A DNA stretch of 64,000 nucleotides from Ktedonobacter racemifer DSM 44963 (GCF_000178855.1 NZ_ADVG01000001.1:992001-1056000), one strand, 5' to 3'. Shown: positions 17,796 to 27,451, counted from the stretch's first letter. The notes: generated from the sequence alone by a model not told the origin. A program made the numbers and translations.

Positions 17796-18977
17796 ATGCG
17801 AGTACACTTTTACCGCACTTTTTGCGGAGCCTTCCTTGCCTGTCTCTGCTTGTTGCTCCTCACACCACTGACGAGCTATGCGGACGGTGGAGCCCCCAAT
17901 CGGGCATATGTCGCCGGAACCACGAAGGGCATCAGCGTTATCGATATCGCTCAGCAACAGGTGGCAGGCAGCCTTCCGGCGCAGGGGGATCCTCACGAGG
18001 TGCTCTTGAGCCTGGATGGACGTTTCTTGTATGTGACGCAACCACAGCAGGGGAACGTGGCTATCCTGTCGGCGGCAACGGGTGCGGTCATCTGCAAAGC
18101 CGCTTTACCTGGTCAACCAGCGTTGCTCGCCCTCGACAGCAATTCAAATACGTTGTATGTCGCGGGCAATGGCAGTTCCAGGGTAAGTGCTCTTGACCCG
18201 AACACGTGCAACCTCAAACGCTCACTCCAGGCGGATGGGCCTGTCTATGGACTGGCAATAGCCGTGAGTAGCACGACCAACACCAGCAGCAACAGCGATC
18301 AGATCTGGGTTGCGACCACCAGCCATCTTGAGATATTTCGCGAGAATGATGGTCGCGCAGTCAGCAGCATCGATGTGCCTGGCGGACCGCACTATCTCTC
18401 CATTCCGCCAGGGTCAGCCGCTTACCTCACGACCCGCCAGGGCAGTGTTCTAGCGGTTGGCCTTGTCAGGCACGAGATCATGCCGCTCATCGCTGGTGGA
18501 CAATATGGGCCGATGGACTTTGACGAGCAGACCGGTGAGGTCTTCGTCCCAGACCATCTTCACCGGCAACTTGACGTGCTTGCTCCGGTGACGCCTGGCT
18601 TCTCCACGCCCAAAGAGCCTGAACGTACGATCGCACTTGGATCAGCGCCCAATTCGGTCGCTATTACGAGTGATGGGCAGCTTGGGCTGGTCGCCCTGCA
18701 GGGAGGATCCGTTGCCATGCTCGATATTCCAGGACGACAGCTTATGACGACGTTCAATGTCGGTGGCAATCCTCAATTCATCATCACCGGCTTGAATCCT
18801 CCGGTCATTGGCACAACGCCCCAGCAGGCCAATATAGTGAGTACGTTTCTCCCTCTTGCTGCCTATATCGTGATTGGAGTGCTGTTCACGGTACCAATCC
18901 TGGTATTCAGACGAAATAGACGTATAAGAGTACACATGACAAAGGAGCAGAAGAACATTCCCTGGAAAGAAGCGTAA
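17796..18977 (+). CDS. YVTN-type beta-propeller protein with C-terminal membrane anchor
   Basis: A 393-residue protein with a cleavable signal (hydrophobic residues 10-28, likely cut after TSYADG), a seven-bladed-type propeller with repeats such as NRAYVAGTTKGISVID, DGRFLYVTQPQQGNVAIL and NTLYVAGNGSSRVSALD, and a membrane segment near 350-372 followed by the basic tail FRRNRRIRVH. YVTN propellers are surface or periplasmic proteins often found with metal-handling systems. With the lipoprotein upstream, it suggests that the locus makes an extracytoplasmic complex at the membrane. Confidence 0.85.
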   Translation: MRVHFYRTFCGAFLACLCLLLLTPLTSYADGGAPNRAYVAGTTKGISVIDIAQQQVAGSLPAQGDPHEVLLSLDGRFLYVTQPQQGNVAILSAATGAVICKAALPGQPALLALDSNSNTLYVAGNGSSRVSALDPNTCNLKRSLQADGPVYGLAIAVSSTTNTSSNSDQIWVATTSHLEIFRENDGRAVSSIDVPGGPHYLSIPPGSAAYLTTRQGSVLAVGLVRHEIMPLIAGGQYGPMDFDEQTGEVFVPDHLHRQLDVLAPVTPGFSTPKEPERTIALGSAPNSVAITSDGQLGLVALQGGSVAMLDIPGRQLMTTFNVGGNPQFIITGLNPPVIGTTPQQANIVSTFLPLAAYIVIGVLFTVPILVFRRNRRIRVHMTKEQKNIPWKEA

Positions 18978-19177
18978 GAACAGCAATCGAAAATGTGCGC
19001 GACTCTGGTCGAAGGTGTGCTTGTTGTCCACCTTTGGAGGCGTTGACAGAGAGAAGATATCATGGTATGCTACATGCACCAGATAAGAAAAAGTGTTCTA
19101 ATCCATGGTATCTGACGTTTCTAGCGAAAGAGGCGAAGTCGATCTTTCAGTGTGGTGTTGAAAGGGAAGGGGGTTTC

Positions 19178-20431
19178 ATGCTCCTGTGCAAAAAGATCAA
19201 ACTTGACCTCAGCGAGCAAGACATGGCCACCCTTGAGTTCATGCAAGGAAAATGCAGAGGCCTCTACAATTGGTGGGTGATGAAACTGCGAGACGGAGAG
19301 AAGTGGCGCTTCAACGCCTGCAAGAAAACGTTGGCCGAGAGCCGTGCCTATGATCCTGAACTTAATCAGGTCTATGGAAAGTTGCTTGCGGAAGTGTACT
19401 ATCGCCTGGATGGGGCCATGCGAGCCTTCTTTCGTCGCGTCGCCAATGGGGAAACCCCAGGCTTTCCCCGCGTGCGCCCTCGCCATGGCTTCTTTACCCT
19501 CTGTCATCCGGCGATGTATCTCACGCTTGAGGGAAACATGCTCATGTTGCCCACAGGAGGCAAGGGCAAGCACAAACGCTTTCCTGCCATCCGTGCTCAC
19601 CTCACCGAAGAACCTCCCGAAGGCTTTCGAGAGGTGGCCATCAGTCGCGATGGCCGAGGCAACTACTACGCCTCTTTCAGCTACCGAGAGCCCGAGCAAG
19701 CCAAACGCGATGGCAACACTGTGGCCTTCGATCTGGGCATCAAGACGCTGGCAACTGGGGTCACGGAAGAGGGCCGGATCTATCACATCGGTGGGTTCAA
19801 AGGCTCGCGTTGGTACAACAAACAGTTGGATCGGCTTCGCTCGAAACGCAGCAAGTGCAAGAAGAAGTCGCGTCGTTATCTTCATCTGAGCAAGGTGTAC
19901 AAGCGCGTTTCGCAGAGGAAGCGCAACAAACAGCGCGATAGCCTGCACAAGGCGTCGCATCTCATCGCACGGCGATTGGTTGAGAGAACTGTCGTCGTGG
20001 GCGATCTTTCTCAGCGGCAGATGGTCATGAAAGAGCATCAGGAGCGCAACAAGGCGCTCAATCGGGCAGTCTATAACGACTGGGGCTTGTATGCCTTTGT
20101 CCAGATGCTCAAATATAAATGCCAGAGGTATGGGAAAGAGCTTCAATTCGTAGATGAGCGCAACACGTCCAAGCAGTGTAGTGGCTGTGGAAATCTGCAC
20201 GCCATGCCCCTGTGGAAAAGAACGTATCAGTGCGCGGAATGTGGACTCGTCATGGATCGAGATGAGAATAGTGCTCACAACATCTTGACGAGGTTCCTTG
20301 CCCGGCGAGGGCCATACACTCAGGCTCGTCCTGAGCGCGATGTGCTGCAGGCGACCCAAAGCGGCGTAGAAGTCATGGGGACTTCCTGTGAGGGCCAAGT
20401 GCAGCAATTGAATCTATTCGAGGGTGCATAA
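19178..20431 (+). CDS. tnpB: TnpB RNA-guided nuclease with relocated RuvC-II glutamate
   Basis: A 417-residue TnpB beginning at 19178 behind AAGGGAAGGGGG; a longer in-frame start at 18995 adds no conserved sequence. RuvC-I Asp185 (AFDLGIKT), the zinc finger (CSGC and CAEC) and the final Asp362 (DRDENSAHN) are intact. At the usual glutamate position the text is VVVGDLSQ, with Gly275 in place of Glu. A possible substitute, Glu327, sits in VDERNTSKQC just before the zinc finger, matching the E-x2-T-S-K of the TnpB at 25139. No tnpA is nearby, so it would depend on a transposase in trans. Confidence 0.9.
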   Translation: MLLCKKIKLDLSEQDMATLEFMQGKCRGLYNWWVMKLRDGEKWRFNACKKTLAESRAYDPELNQVYGKLLAEVYYRLDGAMRAFFRRVANGETPGFPRVRPRHGFFTLCHPAMYLTLEGNMLMLPTGGKGKHKRFPAIRAHLTEEPPEGFREVAISRDGRGNYYASFSYREPEQAKRDGNTVAFDLGIKTLATGVTEEGRIYHIGGFKGSRWYNKQLDRLRSKRSKCKKKSRRYLHLSKVYKRVSQRKRNKQRDSLHKASHLIARRLVERTVVVGDLSQRQMVMKEHQERNKALNRAVYNDWGLYAFVQMLKYKCQRYGKELQFVDERNTSKQCSGCGNLHAMPLWKRTYQCAECGLVMDRDENSAHNILTRFLARRGPYTQARPERDVLQATQSGVEVMGTSCEGQVQQLNLFEGA

Positions 20432-20463
20432 GCACATTTGAGTAGATTTAGAAAGGCAGACAA

Positions 20464-20619
20464 ATGACGGAGCACGTACAGGGACAACCCCAGCGGCAAA
20501 CAAATAGCCGCGAATGCACCTTTCACGATTGGGTTGATATCGCCATCGTCTTTGGTGGTATTCCTGTGCTATTCCTCTGCTTCATCTTTTGGGCTGTGGC
20601 AACAGCCTTTCCCCTGGAG
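20464..20619 (+). other. Possible truncated small membrane ORF
   Basis: From ATG 20464 a frame encodes a polar N-terminus and one hydrophobic segment (IAIVFGGIPVLFLCFIFW). At about 20620 it runs into a valS fragment in the opposite orientation, so any original C-terminus is gone. It may be a relic of a chromosomal gene split by rearrangement. Confidence 0.25.
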
Positions 20620-20969
20620 CGATCCGTTGACAGGAGTCCATTCGGCTCGGGCGTAGAGGTCATCTCCTCGGGCGAGAGTTCCTGTAGGTGACGCGCGGCA
20701 AAGCGGGATGCGTTCCAGAGCTTCGTGACCAGGCGGCGGCCATTGACAATCAGCTCGGGATGAAAAGGCGTATCCAGGCCCGGCTTGATAGAGATCGCCC
20801 AGTAACGCAGCGCGTCCGCCGACTCGCGCTCAACCAGTTCCAGTGGTCCGCCCGCATGGCTATTTCCCTTGGACTTTGAGATCTTTGAGCGCTCGGCCGA
20901 GAGGGCGTGACCCGAGACCAGGACCTCGCGCCAGGGTATCTCGCCGGCATGGTACAGACCTTTATCCAT
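20620..20969 (-). pseudogene. valS: Valyl-tRNA synthetase fragment
   Basis: On the minus strand, about 115 residues match the catalytic-core end of ValS: IPWREVLVSGHALS, the KMSKS-loop equivalent KISKSKGN, LELVERESADALRYWAIS, and RRLVTKLWNASRFA. Both sides stop abruptly at unrelated sequence, so this is a cut piece and not a gene. A full valS must exist elsewhere. The fragment lies between a TnpB element and an IS6 element. Confidence 0.8.
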
Positions 20970-21217
20970 CTTACGAAAAGTACGAATATCGGTTGAGTGG
21001 CCTCGAGCAGTTTATAAGCTCACTGGAAGAGCGATTAAGCCGCCTTTCTTCCAAGTATCTACGAGTTAACTGAGAGTAACCAGGGATAGAACTCACACAG
21101 ACCAGGAAGCAATACTTGTGCTCCCTGGTTTCTTTTCTGCGAGCATCAACTTTTAAGCGGATAAGCGGCAAACGCGACGATAGTTGCACCTCTATATACG
21201 GCATTGTTGCCTTTTCG
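20970..21217. other. Inter-element gap with hairpin and second 26-bp repeat copy
   Basis: Holds a short plus-strand coding tail (LEQFISSLEERLSRLSSKY) of unknown origin ending at 21073, the second copy of the 26-bp repeat at 21093-21118, and around it a 9-bp inverted repeat, AACCAGGGA at 21078-21086 and TCCCTGGTT at 21122-21130. No complete gene is seen. Confidence 0.5.
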
Positions 21218-22055
21218 GGCTGTGTTGCAAAGATTTACGAGGGGACACGATGGATATGAAGTCTCGTTGTCAGTTGAGCTTAGGCGACCAACCCAAACAA
21301 ACTGGCGATGAACGTGACCTGCTCAGTGATGTTCCCCTTTTCCACTCCATACACCTGTCCTTTCCGAAGCATATTCATACTTTCGTATCCTTGTAACGTA
21401 TTCCACACAGTCTTGCACGAAAAGAATCCCATTCCTGGCTTCACCAGTCGTTTGATGAAGCGGTGATCTTGTTCGACCAGATTGTTCAGATATTTGCTCT
21501 GTCGTAAATTCACAAGAAGCTGCAAAAGCCCCTGCAGCCTTCAACTCCTTGAAGGCTTTAGGATAGGTCGCGTTTTTATCGACCGTGATGACGCGGGGAG
21601 TCACCATGTGGGAGGGCTTGAGCGCTTTCGCAAAAAAACGCTTGGCTGCTTGTGCATCACGGGTCGCACGCAGCAAAATTCTAAGGTGTTTCCTCGAGTG
21701 TCTACTGCGCGGTAGAGGTACATCCATGCCCCTTTAATCTTCACATAGGCCTCGTCCACACGCCAGGAATCTGTCGTCTTTTTGAGATGGAGTCGGCAGC
21801 GCTTCTCCAACTCGGGGGCAGAGCGCTGGATCCAACGGTAGATGGTTGTGTGATCCACTTGTAAGACTCGTTCCTGCATAAGTTCTTCGAGATCACGATA
21901 ACTGAGCGCATAACGCAGATACCATCTCACGCAAAGGAGAATGATGTCGGCTTGGAAATGACGCCATTTGAACGGCTGCTGCTCTGTCATAACGAGTCCT
22001 TTTCTGCTCTTTTTTGCCCACTCTAACGAATCAGCTTTCTTTTCGCAACACAGCC
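21218..22055 (-). mobile_element. IS6-family element, degenerate
   Basis: Bounded by inverted repeats GGCTGTGTTGC at 21218-21228 and GCAACACAGCC at 22045-22055, the usual IS6 length of about 0.8 kb. No matching 8-bp target duplication is visible at the two ends, which suggests later rearrangement or an IS6-mediated cointegrate history. Confidence 0.85.
21280..21990 (-). pseudogene. IS6-family DDE transposase, two frameshifts
   Basis: Three successive minus-strand frames together make one IS6 transposase. The first (21990 to about 21670) has WYLRYALSYRDLEELM and the first Asp in RVDEAYVKIKG; the second (to about 21520) has the second Asp in VITVDKNATYPKA; the third carries YLNNLVEQDHRFIKRL and ends at 21280. 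Frame changes fall near 21660-21680 and 21510-21530. The catalytic residues remain readable, so decay is recent, but the gene cannot make a full protein without frameshifting. Confidence 0.9.
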
Positions 22056-22164
22056 GTCAAGTAAAGGCGTTTATAATATCAGAGACCATAGGAGAAGCAG
22101 AGACCAGAATGCGCGTCATTGCGCATTCTAGTTGGTACCATAAGTGCAGGAAAGGGACCCGGAG

Positions 22165-22995
22165 ATGTCACGCACAACACCCCAGTTTGAAATTCGTGAT
22201 CTCAACGTCTTCTACGGGCGAACACAACGGGTATTTCATGTCAGCGTGGATATTGAGCGCTATGGGATTACGGCCTTTCTTGGCTCGTCAGGGAGCGGAA
22301 AATCCAGCTTGTTACGCGTTCTCAATCACACCTACGACCTGTTCTCTGATGTACGTATCGAGGGAAATGTCCTTCTCGATGGTGAAGATCTTTCCCTCTA
22401 TGGGCGCAATAGTACTGAAATTATGCTTCTGCGTCAGCGAGTGGGTATGGTCTGCCAATGCCCGAACCCGTTTCCACGCTCAATTTATGAAAATGTGGCC
22501 TATGGCCTCCGTCTTCGATATGGGTATCGCAAGCGCCAACTCGATGAGCGTGTTGAACAGACCCTGCAGCGTGTTGGCTTGTGGCACGACGTCAAAGAGA
22601 GGCTCACACAGCATGCGCTCCATCTGGCGGCGGGACAGCAGCAATTACTTTGTCTGGCACGCGCTCTTGCTCTAGAACCTGATGTCCTCTTGCTGGATGA
22701 GCCTTGTAGCCTCCTTGATCCAGCCGCAACCTATCAGATCGAGACATTGCTCCAAACGCTAGGGCAGGAGATGACCATTATCCTGACAACGTCCAATCCC
22801 CACCAGGCACGCCGTATGGCTGACACAACAGGTGTTCTCTTTGATGGACAACTAGTGGAGTATGTACCCACATTCCGCCTCTTTCTTGAGTCACAAGATC
22901 TGAAACCTCCCCGGCATGAATGCGCGGGGGTTCCTGTTGCTCACCCACCGTTTCCTTGCTCACCTGACGGAGAACAAGGCTCTTGGTGGGGATAA
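22165..22995 (+). pseudogene. PstB-like ABC ATPase, 3' end replaced by a TnpB element
   Basis: Encodes an ABC ATPase of the phosphate (PstB) group: Walker A GSSGSGKSSL near residue 40, Q-loop MVCQCPNPFPRSIYENVAYG, and Walker B VLLLDEPCSLLDP. The signature is LAAGQQQL instead of LSGGQQQR. After about residue 245 (position 22905) the sequence enters the end of the TnpB element, so the native C-terminus is lost and a foreign tail follows to 22995. No other pst genes are beside it. The degenerate signature suggests it was already a divergent paralogue before being cut. Confidence 0.75.
22909..22929 (-). other. End hairpin of the 22.9-24.5 kb TnpB element
   Basis: Imperfect hairpin CCCC...GGGG with inner GCAT/ATGC arms, just beyond the tnpB 3' end. 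Subterminal hairpins in this position are the transposase recognition and guide-RNA scaffold sites of IS200/IS605-type elements. It marks the junction with the pstB-like gene. Confidence 0.5.
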
Positions 22996-24520
22996 GCAGG
23001 ACTTTCGAGCCGACGCGCTCCGGCACGGACAGCTTTCCCAGAAGCCAGCACGCCCATGCTTCGGGGCAGCACTTGCCCCTCATTCGCACGTTGTTGCAGC
23101 CCCTCCATCACGGCTCGCAGGCGCGGCTCCGCACCTTCCCAGACGTGCTGGGTGACAGAGAGGATGGTGTGTTCCGGTTCCAGGTGGGCCAGCAAAAAGG
23201 CCGAGTACAAATCGCGTTGCACCGGCCCTAAGCCGCAAGGGCAGTGGTGCCAGCGTTGTGATCTCGGTTTCTTCACATATCGCCCACAGTGATGGCAATA
23301 CTGACTCAGTTTGGTCTTGAAAGCAGAAACTTCGCCCAGGGTGCCGCCAGTTTTTGCAACTATGCGGGCCAAATGCGCTAGAAACAGCCCTGGGGCGCGA
23401 AGTCCGATACTCTTGCCATACTGCTTCTGCCATCCTTTGAACGAGGTTTTTTCGATGGTGATGGTATTACCCACCTGGGCAATGCGATGCGCGAGGTTGC
23501 CATGGAGATTTTTGCGGTGCGCGGCGAGTCTGCGCTCCAGGTTGGCATGCTGTCTCCAGGTTGCTTGATACCTCTTGCTCTCTTTCCAGGGCAAGCGTGC
23601 TTTGCCCTGTTTCTTGATGCGTCCCATCTCGTCGTAGTTTCCTGGATTGTTTGCACGGCGCTGTCGTTCCATCCTGCGTTGCAAGCGCCGCTTTTGTTGA
23701 GCATCAGGAACCAGCCCCTCACAGAACGCCACAAGATCGGCGTCGCCATCGCGCGGGACAATCGCCAGCGTGGAGGGGCCAATATCCAAACCAATCGTAT
23801 CGGTTCTTCCCTCCATGTGCTTGGGCTTGACGAACGCATGACCCTCTCGCGACCAGTTGCACGACATAGCGGTTGCCGTCATGGTCAGCGCCCTGTGCTC
23901 GTGGAGAGGAGGCTTTGCGGCGGACCAGGCGCACATACTTGATGGGGTGGTGCAGACCATGCTGGACAACAGGATCACGCCAGTCGATGATCGCCGGGAT
24001 CACTTCTGTATTCCAGAGGAGAAAGCCTCCATCGCCCACACCTGGGTCAAGGAGAAAGCGCAGGCCAACATCGTTGCGCTTGCCCTCGACGCTATCGATG
24101 CCGCGCCCTTGACTGCGAAAGCGGACTCGTTTGGCTTTGCCCACACAGACGCTACTCTACCGCGTGATACGCCCGGCTTGCCAGTGTTTGTGCCATGGTA
24201 CTGTCAATGTGATCAGCGATCCAGGAGGCACGAGCACGTTTGGCGTACTCATGCAGGGCGTACTCCGAAAAGTGATGCTTTGTGCGCACATGAGAAAACG
24301 CCTGAGTTCGTTCTTGCCTGTGAGTACGAGGAATGGCACAGGCTTTGCTCCAGGCAGGATCGTTACGCATCCGCCTGAGTCGCTTGTTGGCTTCTCCAAG
24401 CAGCGCGTTATACAGCTGCCGAGCAGCCTCCAAGTGAGCGCGCAAGCGCTGCTCCTGGCTCCAGTCCACGCACAGGGGCACTTCGAGGAGAAACGTTGGG
24501 GTCGCGGGCTCGCTTCATGG
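22941..24520 (-). pseudogene. tnpB: TnpB-type nuclease, multiply frameshifted
   Basis: The N-terminal part (from about 24520 to 24152) contains EQRLRAHLEAARQLYNALLGEANKRL-like sequence; a middle part in another frame (about 24144 to 23870) contains KRVRFRSQGRGIDSVEGK; the C-terminal part (from about 23870 to 22941) carries the nuclease core. That core has the RuvC-I Asp in GLDIGPSTLAIV, a Glu in ITIEKTSFKGW, a zinc finger (CHHC, CPCG) and the last Asp in VQRDLYSAF. The catalytic set is complete but the gene is split, at least at about 24150 and 23870. It belongs to a different TnpB branch from the neighbours. Confidence 0.8.
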
Positions 24521-24957
24521 GGTGCTCAGCCTCTCTCTGTCTTTTTGCACGGGGTGCACATGCAAAAGCTCACGTCCCCTGCCATCTGCGCAAAACGATC
24601 GCGTCCCGGCCCGATCAGCACCGTTTTCGCCGCATCGTCCAGTCTCGCGTTCCCACAGGGGGAAGACGAGGTTCTCTCGTCCGACTCACCCCCGCATCAG
24701 TCCCGTTGCTGGGAATGTCGACCACCGACGAGAGCGCGGTGCCGATCACGGCAAGTTAGAACAAGTGTGCTACAACCAGCGGCTCCTGTCAAGTTTGGAG
24801 AAACCATCCTCGATTGCTCCCCCACCTCCCCCCCAAACAAGGAACGGCTTTTCATCCCCCGGATGGAATCGCGGGGGCTTTCAAGCCCAACTTTTTGTAA
24901 GGACGGTGATGGTTCTTGGCACCAACCTATATTGGCGCAGAGAGGAAGAGCGCAGCC
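24521..24957. other. Non-coding or eroded region between two TnpB elements
   Basis: No convincing gene on either strand. It contains the likely promoter-side end of the minus-strand tnpB and, at about 24855-24880, a CCCCCG...CGGGGG hairpin followed by TTTCAAGCCC, resembling yet another IS200/IS605-type end. Overlapping open frames here have no recognisable content. Confidence 0.4.
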
Positions 24958-25107
24958 ATGACAGAACTGTTTGGAAAAACACAAGCACCAATTCTGGTCG
25001 CTATTGGTGAAGAGCGGATACAAGAGAAGATTGCCAGCTTCTTACGGAAAAAGGGGTACGATCTTGTCACCGCAGAGCATTGGAAACAGGCATTACAGTA
25101 TCTTAAA
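24958..25107 (+). pseudogene. Response-regulator receiver fragment
   Basis: From ATG 24958 about 50 residues resemble the first half of a receiver domain: PILVAIGEERIQEKIASFL followed by KKGYDLVTAEHWKQALQYL. The usual N-terminal acidic pair is replaced by Gly-Glu-Glu. The reading runs into the end hairpin of the next TnpB element at 25110 before the phosphorylation site. The rest of the gene was not found on the far side of that element. Confidence 0.55.
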
Positions 25108-25109
25108 AT

Positions 25110-25135
25110 GATGACCTCTATGCCTAGAGGTCATC
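25110..25135 (-). other. End hairpin of the 25.1-26.4 kb TnpB element
   Basis: Perfect 11-bp stem, GATGACCTCTA at 25110-25120 and TAGAGGTCATC at 25125-25135, with a 4-nt loop. It lies just past the tnpB stop and should be the 3' element end, probably part of its guide-RNA scaffold. Confidence 0.55.
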
Positions 25136-25138
25136 CGT

Positions 25139-26440
25139 TCAGACGGCCAGCCGTCTGGGGAGAACTGCGGCTCCCGCTACTCCTCGCCCCACTTGCAAAG
25201 GGTCGGAGCTACTTTTGCGTAAGATGTTGTACGATCCGTTGATATCGGCATGAATGAGGCGTCCATCCCTGGCACGATACCAACTGCGCGCAAGACGCTT
25301 GCCTGAAAACACTGGCTTCTCAGCCGCGTTGGCCTCATAGGTTGGGATGGGGTCGCCGTCCAGAAAACTGGCCTTGCTGGTATAACTTTCTTCCTGAAGG
25401 ATGACTCTGATCCCCACCAGGTGCGCTTTGTAGGTCAACTGCTCAATGAAACGAGCATGGGGAAGCTGCACAAATTGCTGGTTGTTCCTGCGTCCCATAC
25501 TCACCTCTTGTTTCCACAAGGGATTCTTGCCAATCACCAGCGTTCCGATGCCTTCGCTCACCAGCAGATCAATGATCCGACGGCTGGCCGTGTGCAGATA
25601 CGCATCCACACGGCGATTGCGCTTCGTCGTCACACGATCCAACTGGCGCGAGGTGTATCGGTTCTCATGCGCGAGGCGTTGCTGCTGCTTAGCGCGCTCT
25701 TTGTTGTAGCACTGATTCAGGCTTTTGAGGGGTTTGCCACTCACCAGACGAGGCACAAAACCAGGTTTGTCGCTGGTGATGGCTGCGAGCACGTTGACAC
25801 CTACATCCACGGCTGCCCGAAGCTGTGGGGTGACCGCAGCCGGTTGGATCTCCTGCTCATAGACGACCTCCAGCATGTAGCCATCAGCGCGTGGAACGAT
25901 GCGAACCTGCCTGATGGCTTCCCAGGTGATCTGAGTTGCTATCTCAATGGGAAGTCCTGATGGGACCAGCTTGCCTGTGCGCTTGAATACCCTCTTGCCC
26001 AGGGCTTTTTTCTCGTAGATGAGCAGGAAACGGCCCTTGGTCTTGTCTTGATAGCCAGGGATCTTGGGGCGTCCCGTGAAGGGAGAGGGGTCTTCGCGGT
26101 AAGCCTCCATCCCATCAAAAAAGCTGACCCAGTTGTGGTGGAGCTGAATGAGGATGGCATTACTGACTTTGCGAGGGAGGGCACAATAGGCCTCGTGGTG
26201 TTTCAAGCGATGGAAGATGGCAGCGTAGGGCAGGTAGGTTCCCTCGTGAATGAAGGCTTGTCGGATCTGGTAATTGGCCTGGTTATAGAGGTTCTTGGAG
26301 GCAAAGGCTGCTCGATCAATGACGGCAAAGCGTGCATCCTGATGACGAATGAGATGTCGTTCGACCAACTGCACCTGGTGCCTCCTTCCATTCCGACAAC
26401 ACGTCCTTCGTGTCGGTGAACCTCTCTCTTGGCGTTTCAT
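25139..26440 (-). CDS. tnpB: TnpB-family protein, zinc-finger-less branch with relocated glutamate
   Basis: A 433-residue intact TnpB of the branch lacking the CxxC zinc finger. RuvC-I Asp212 is in AAVDVGVNVLA and the last Asp399 in HADINGSYN. At the normal glutamate site the text is LVIGKNPLWKQE, with Gly304 and Lys305. Glu350-Glu351 in QEESYTSKASF lies later and matches the E-x2-T-S-K motif of the TnpB at 19178. This layout is known for a large set of TnpBs in which the acidic residue has moved along the fold. The start may be later than 26440, since the first 30 residues are poorly conserved in type. It has no TnpA. Confidence 0.9.
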   Translation of the reverse strand: MKRQERGSPTRRTCCRNGRRHQVQLVERHLIRHQDARFAVIDRAAFASKNLYNQANYQIRQAFIHEGTYLPYAAIFHRLKHHEAYCALPRKVSNAILIQLHHNWVSFFDGMEAYREDPSPFTGRPKIPGYQDKTKGRFLLIYEKKALGKRVFKRTGKLVPSGLPIEIATQITWEAIRQVRIVPRADGYMLEVVYEQEIQPAAVTPQLRAAVDVGVNVLAAITSDKPGFVPRLVSGKPLKSLNQCYNKERAKQQQRLAHENRYTSRQLDRVTTKRNRRVDAYLHTASRRIIDLLVSEGIGTLVIGKNPLWKQEVSMGRRNNQQFVQLPHARFIEQLTYKAHLVGIRVILQEESYTSKASFLDGDPIPTYEANAAEKPVFSGKRLARSWYRARDGRLIHADINGSYNILRKSSSDPLQVGRGVAGAAVLPRRLAV

Positions 26441-26629
26441 GCAAGAACATTCTTTCTAACAAAACTCTACCAGAGATATCTCCAGTTGTCAATATCTGGC
26501 ATGATTCCTTGGAAACGTTTATCACACCTGCTTGAAGCAACCCCATTGTTGCTGGCTATCTCCAGGCACAGTTGGCTGCGTCGTTCGAACTGGTAGATGG
26601 CACACTCCAGGCAAGCCAATATCCTCCCT

Positions 26630-27451
26630 TCAGGCCGGCTTGCCTGCCGTTATCACCACATATCCGAACTGACGTGCCCGAATTGCTGTGGATGCCGATT
26701 TCGCTAGCGCTTTTGCTTGCTCAAAATCAACGGCGGATGGAAGCTCGATTTTCTTGATTCGTGCGAGCAATTCTACACCCAACAATTTCCCTTGAATCTG
26801 CTGCACCATTTCAACGAGGGCGTCGTCATGTGTTTCCACCAGGTCGATGCTCAACCCTGCATCGGTGAGGTAACGCATATATTCCTCAATCGGTTGAGCA
26901 TCTGCAATACAGGCTATCCAGGCAAGCAGTCCTTGCAGATCCTCCGGGACCCTCCCAGTACGTGTCAGATCACTTAATCCCACACGTCCACCAGGTTTCA
27001 ACACACGCATAAACTCTGCGGCTGCGGTCGGTTTGTCTGGAAACGTGCAAAAGGCACATTCACACATCACAGCGTCAAAGGTACACTCCGGGACCGGAAG
27101 ACGTTCGGCATCACCCTGCTGGAAGGACACCAGATGAGCAACTCCTGCTGCCTTCGCTGCCTGCATTGCCTTGTGGACAGCTTCATGGCCATAATCGATC
27201 CCGAGTACCTGGCAGCCAAAACGCTGCGCGAACGTGATCGCGCTCTTGCCCTGTCCCGATGCGATATCGAGGACACGCTGTTGGGGACTCAAGCCGAGTA
27301 GCCGGCCAAGATGTTCCGTCAGTTTGACTCCACCAGGGTGAAACGAGTCGCCCAGCAGGACGCGCGCCAGATCGCTCTGGTAGGCATTCGCGCAACACGT
27401 TTTCAGCTCTGCGCTATCGATAGTATCATGGGTCTCATGCTCTGGGTTCAT
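26630..27451 (-). CDS. Class I SAM-dependent methyltransferase with N-terminal Cys-Cys motif
   Basis: A 273-residue cytoplasmic methyltransferase. Motif I is VLDIASGQGKSAI and the acidic end of strand 2 is LGIDYG. Post-motif I holds QGDAERLPVP and motif III lies around LKPGGRVGLSD. Before the Rossmann fold is a conserved-looking LKTCCANAYQSD with adjacent cysteines, then DSFHPGGVKLTEHL; a vicinal Cys pair suggests binding of a metal or thiophilic substrate. The start overlaps the radical SAM gene by 17 nt, so the two are translationally coupled. It is distinct from well-known ArsM proteins, and the substrate is unknown. Confidence 0.85.
   Translation of the reverse strand: MNPEHETHDTIDSAELKTCCANAYQSDLARVLLGDSFHPGGVKLTEHLGRLLGLSPQQRVLDIASGQGKSAITFAQRFGCQVLGIDYGHEAVHKAMQAAKAAGVAHLVSFQQGDAERLPVPECTFDAVMCECAFCTFPDKPTAAAEFMRVLKPGGRVGLSDLTRTGRVPEDLQGLLAWIACIADAQPIEEYMRYLTDAGLSIDLVETHDDALVEMVQQIQGKLLGVELLARIKKIELPSAVDFEQAKALAKSASTAIRARQFGYVVITAGKPA

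Noticed and set aside
19121..20407. 428-codon open frame on the minus strand opposite the TnpB at 19178
   Set aside because: The plus-strand TnpB has a complete domain set and a ribosome site; the antisense frame has no recognisable motif and follows from codon bias.
24522..25010. 162-codon plus-strand frame between the TnpB elements
   Set aside because: No motif, low-complexity Ser/Pro/Arg content and overlap with element ends; probably chance.
26630..27451. Arsenite methyltransferase (ArsM) call for the methyltransferase
   Set aside because: The Cys-Cys motif is suggestive, but the spacing of conserved cysteines of ArsM is not seen and there is no arsenic gene nearby; kept as a methyltransferase of unknown substrate.
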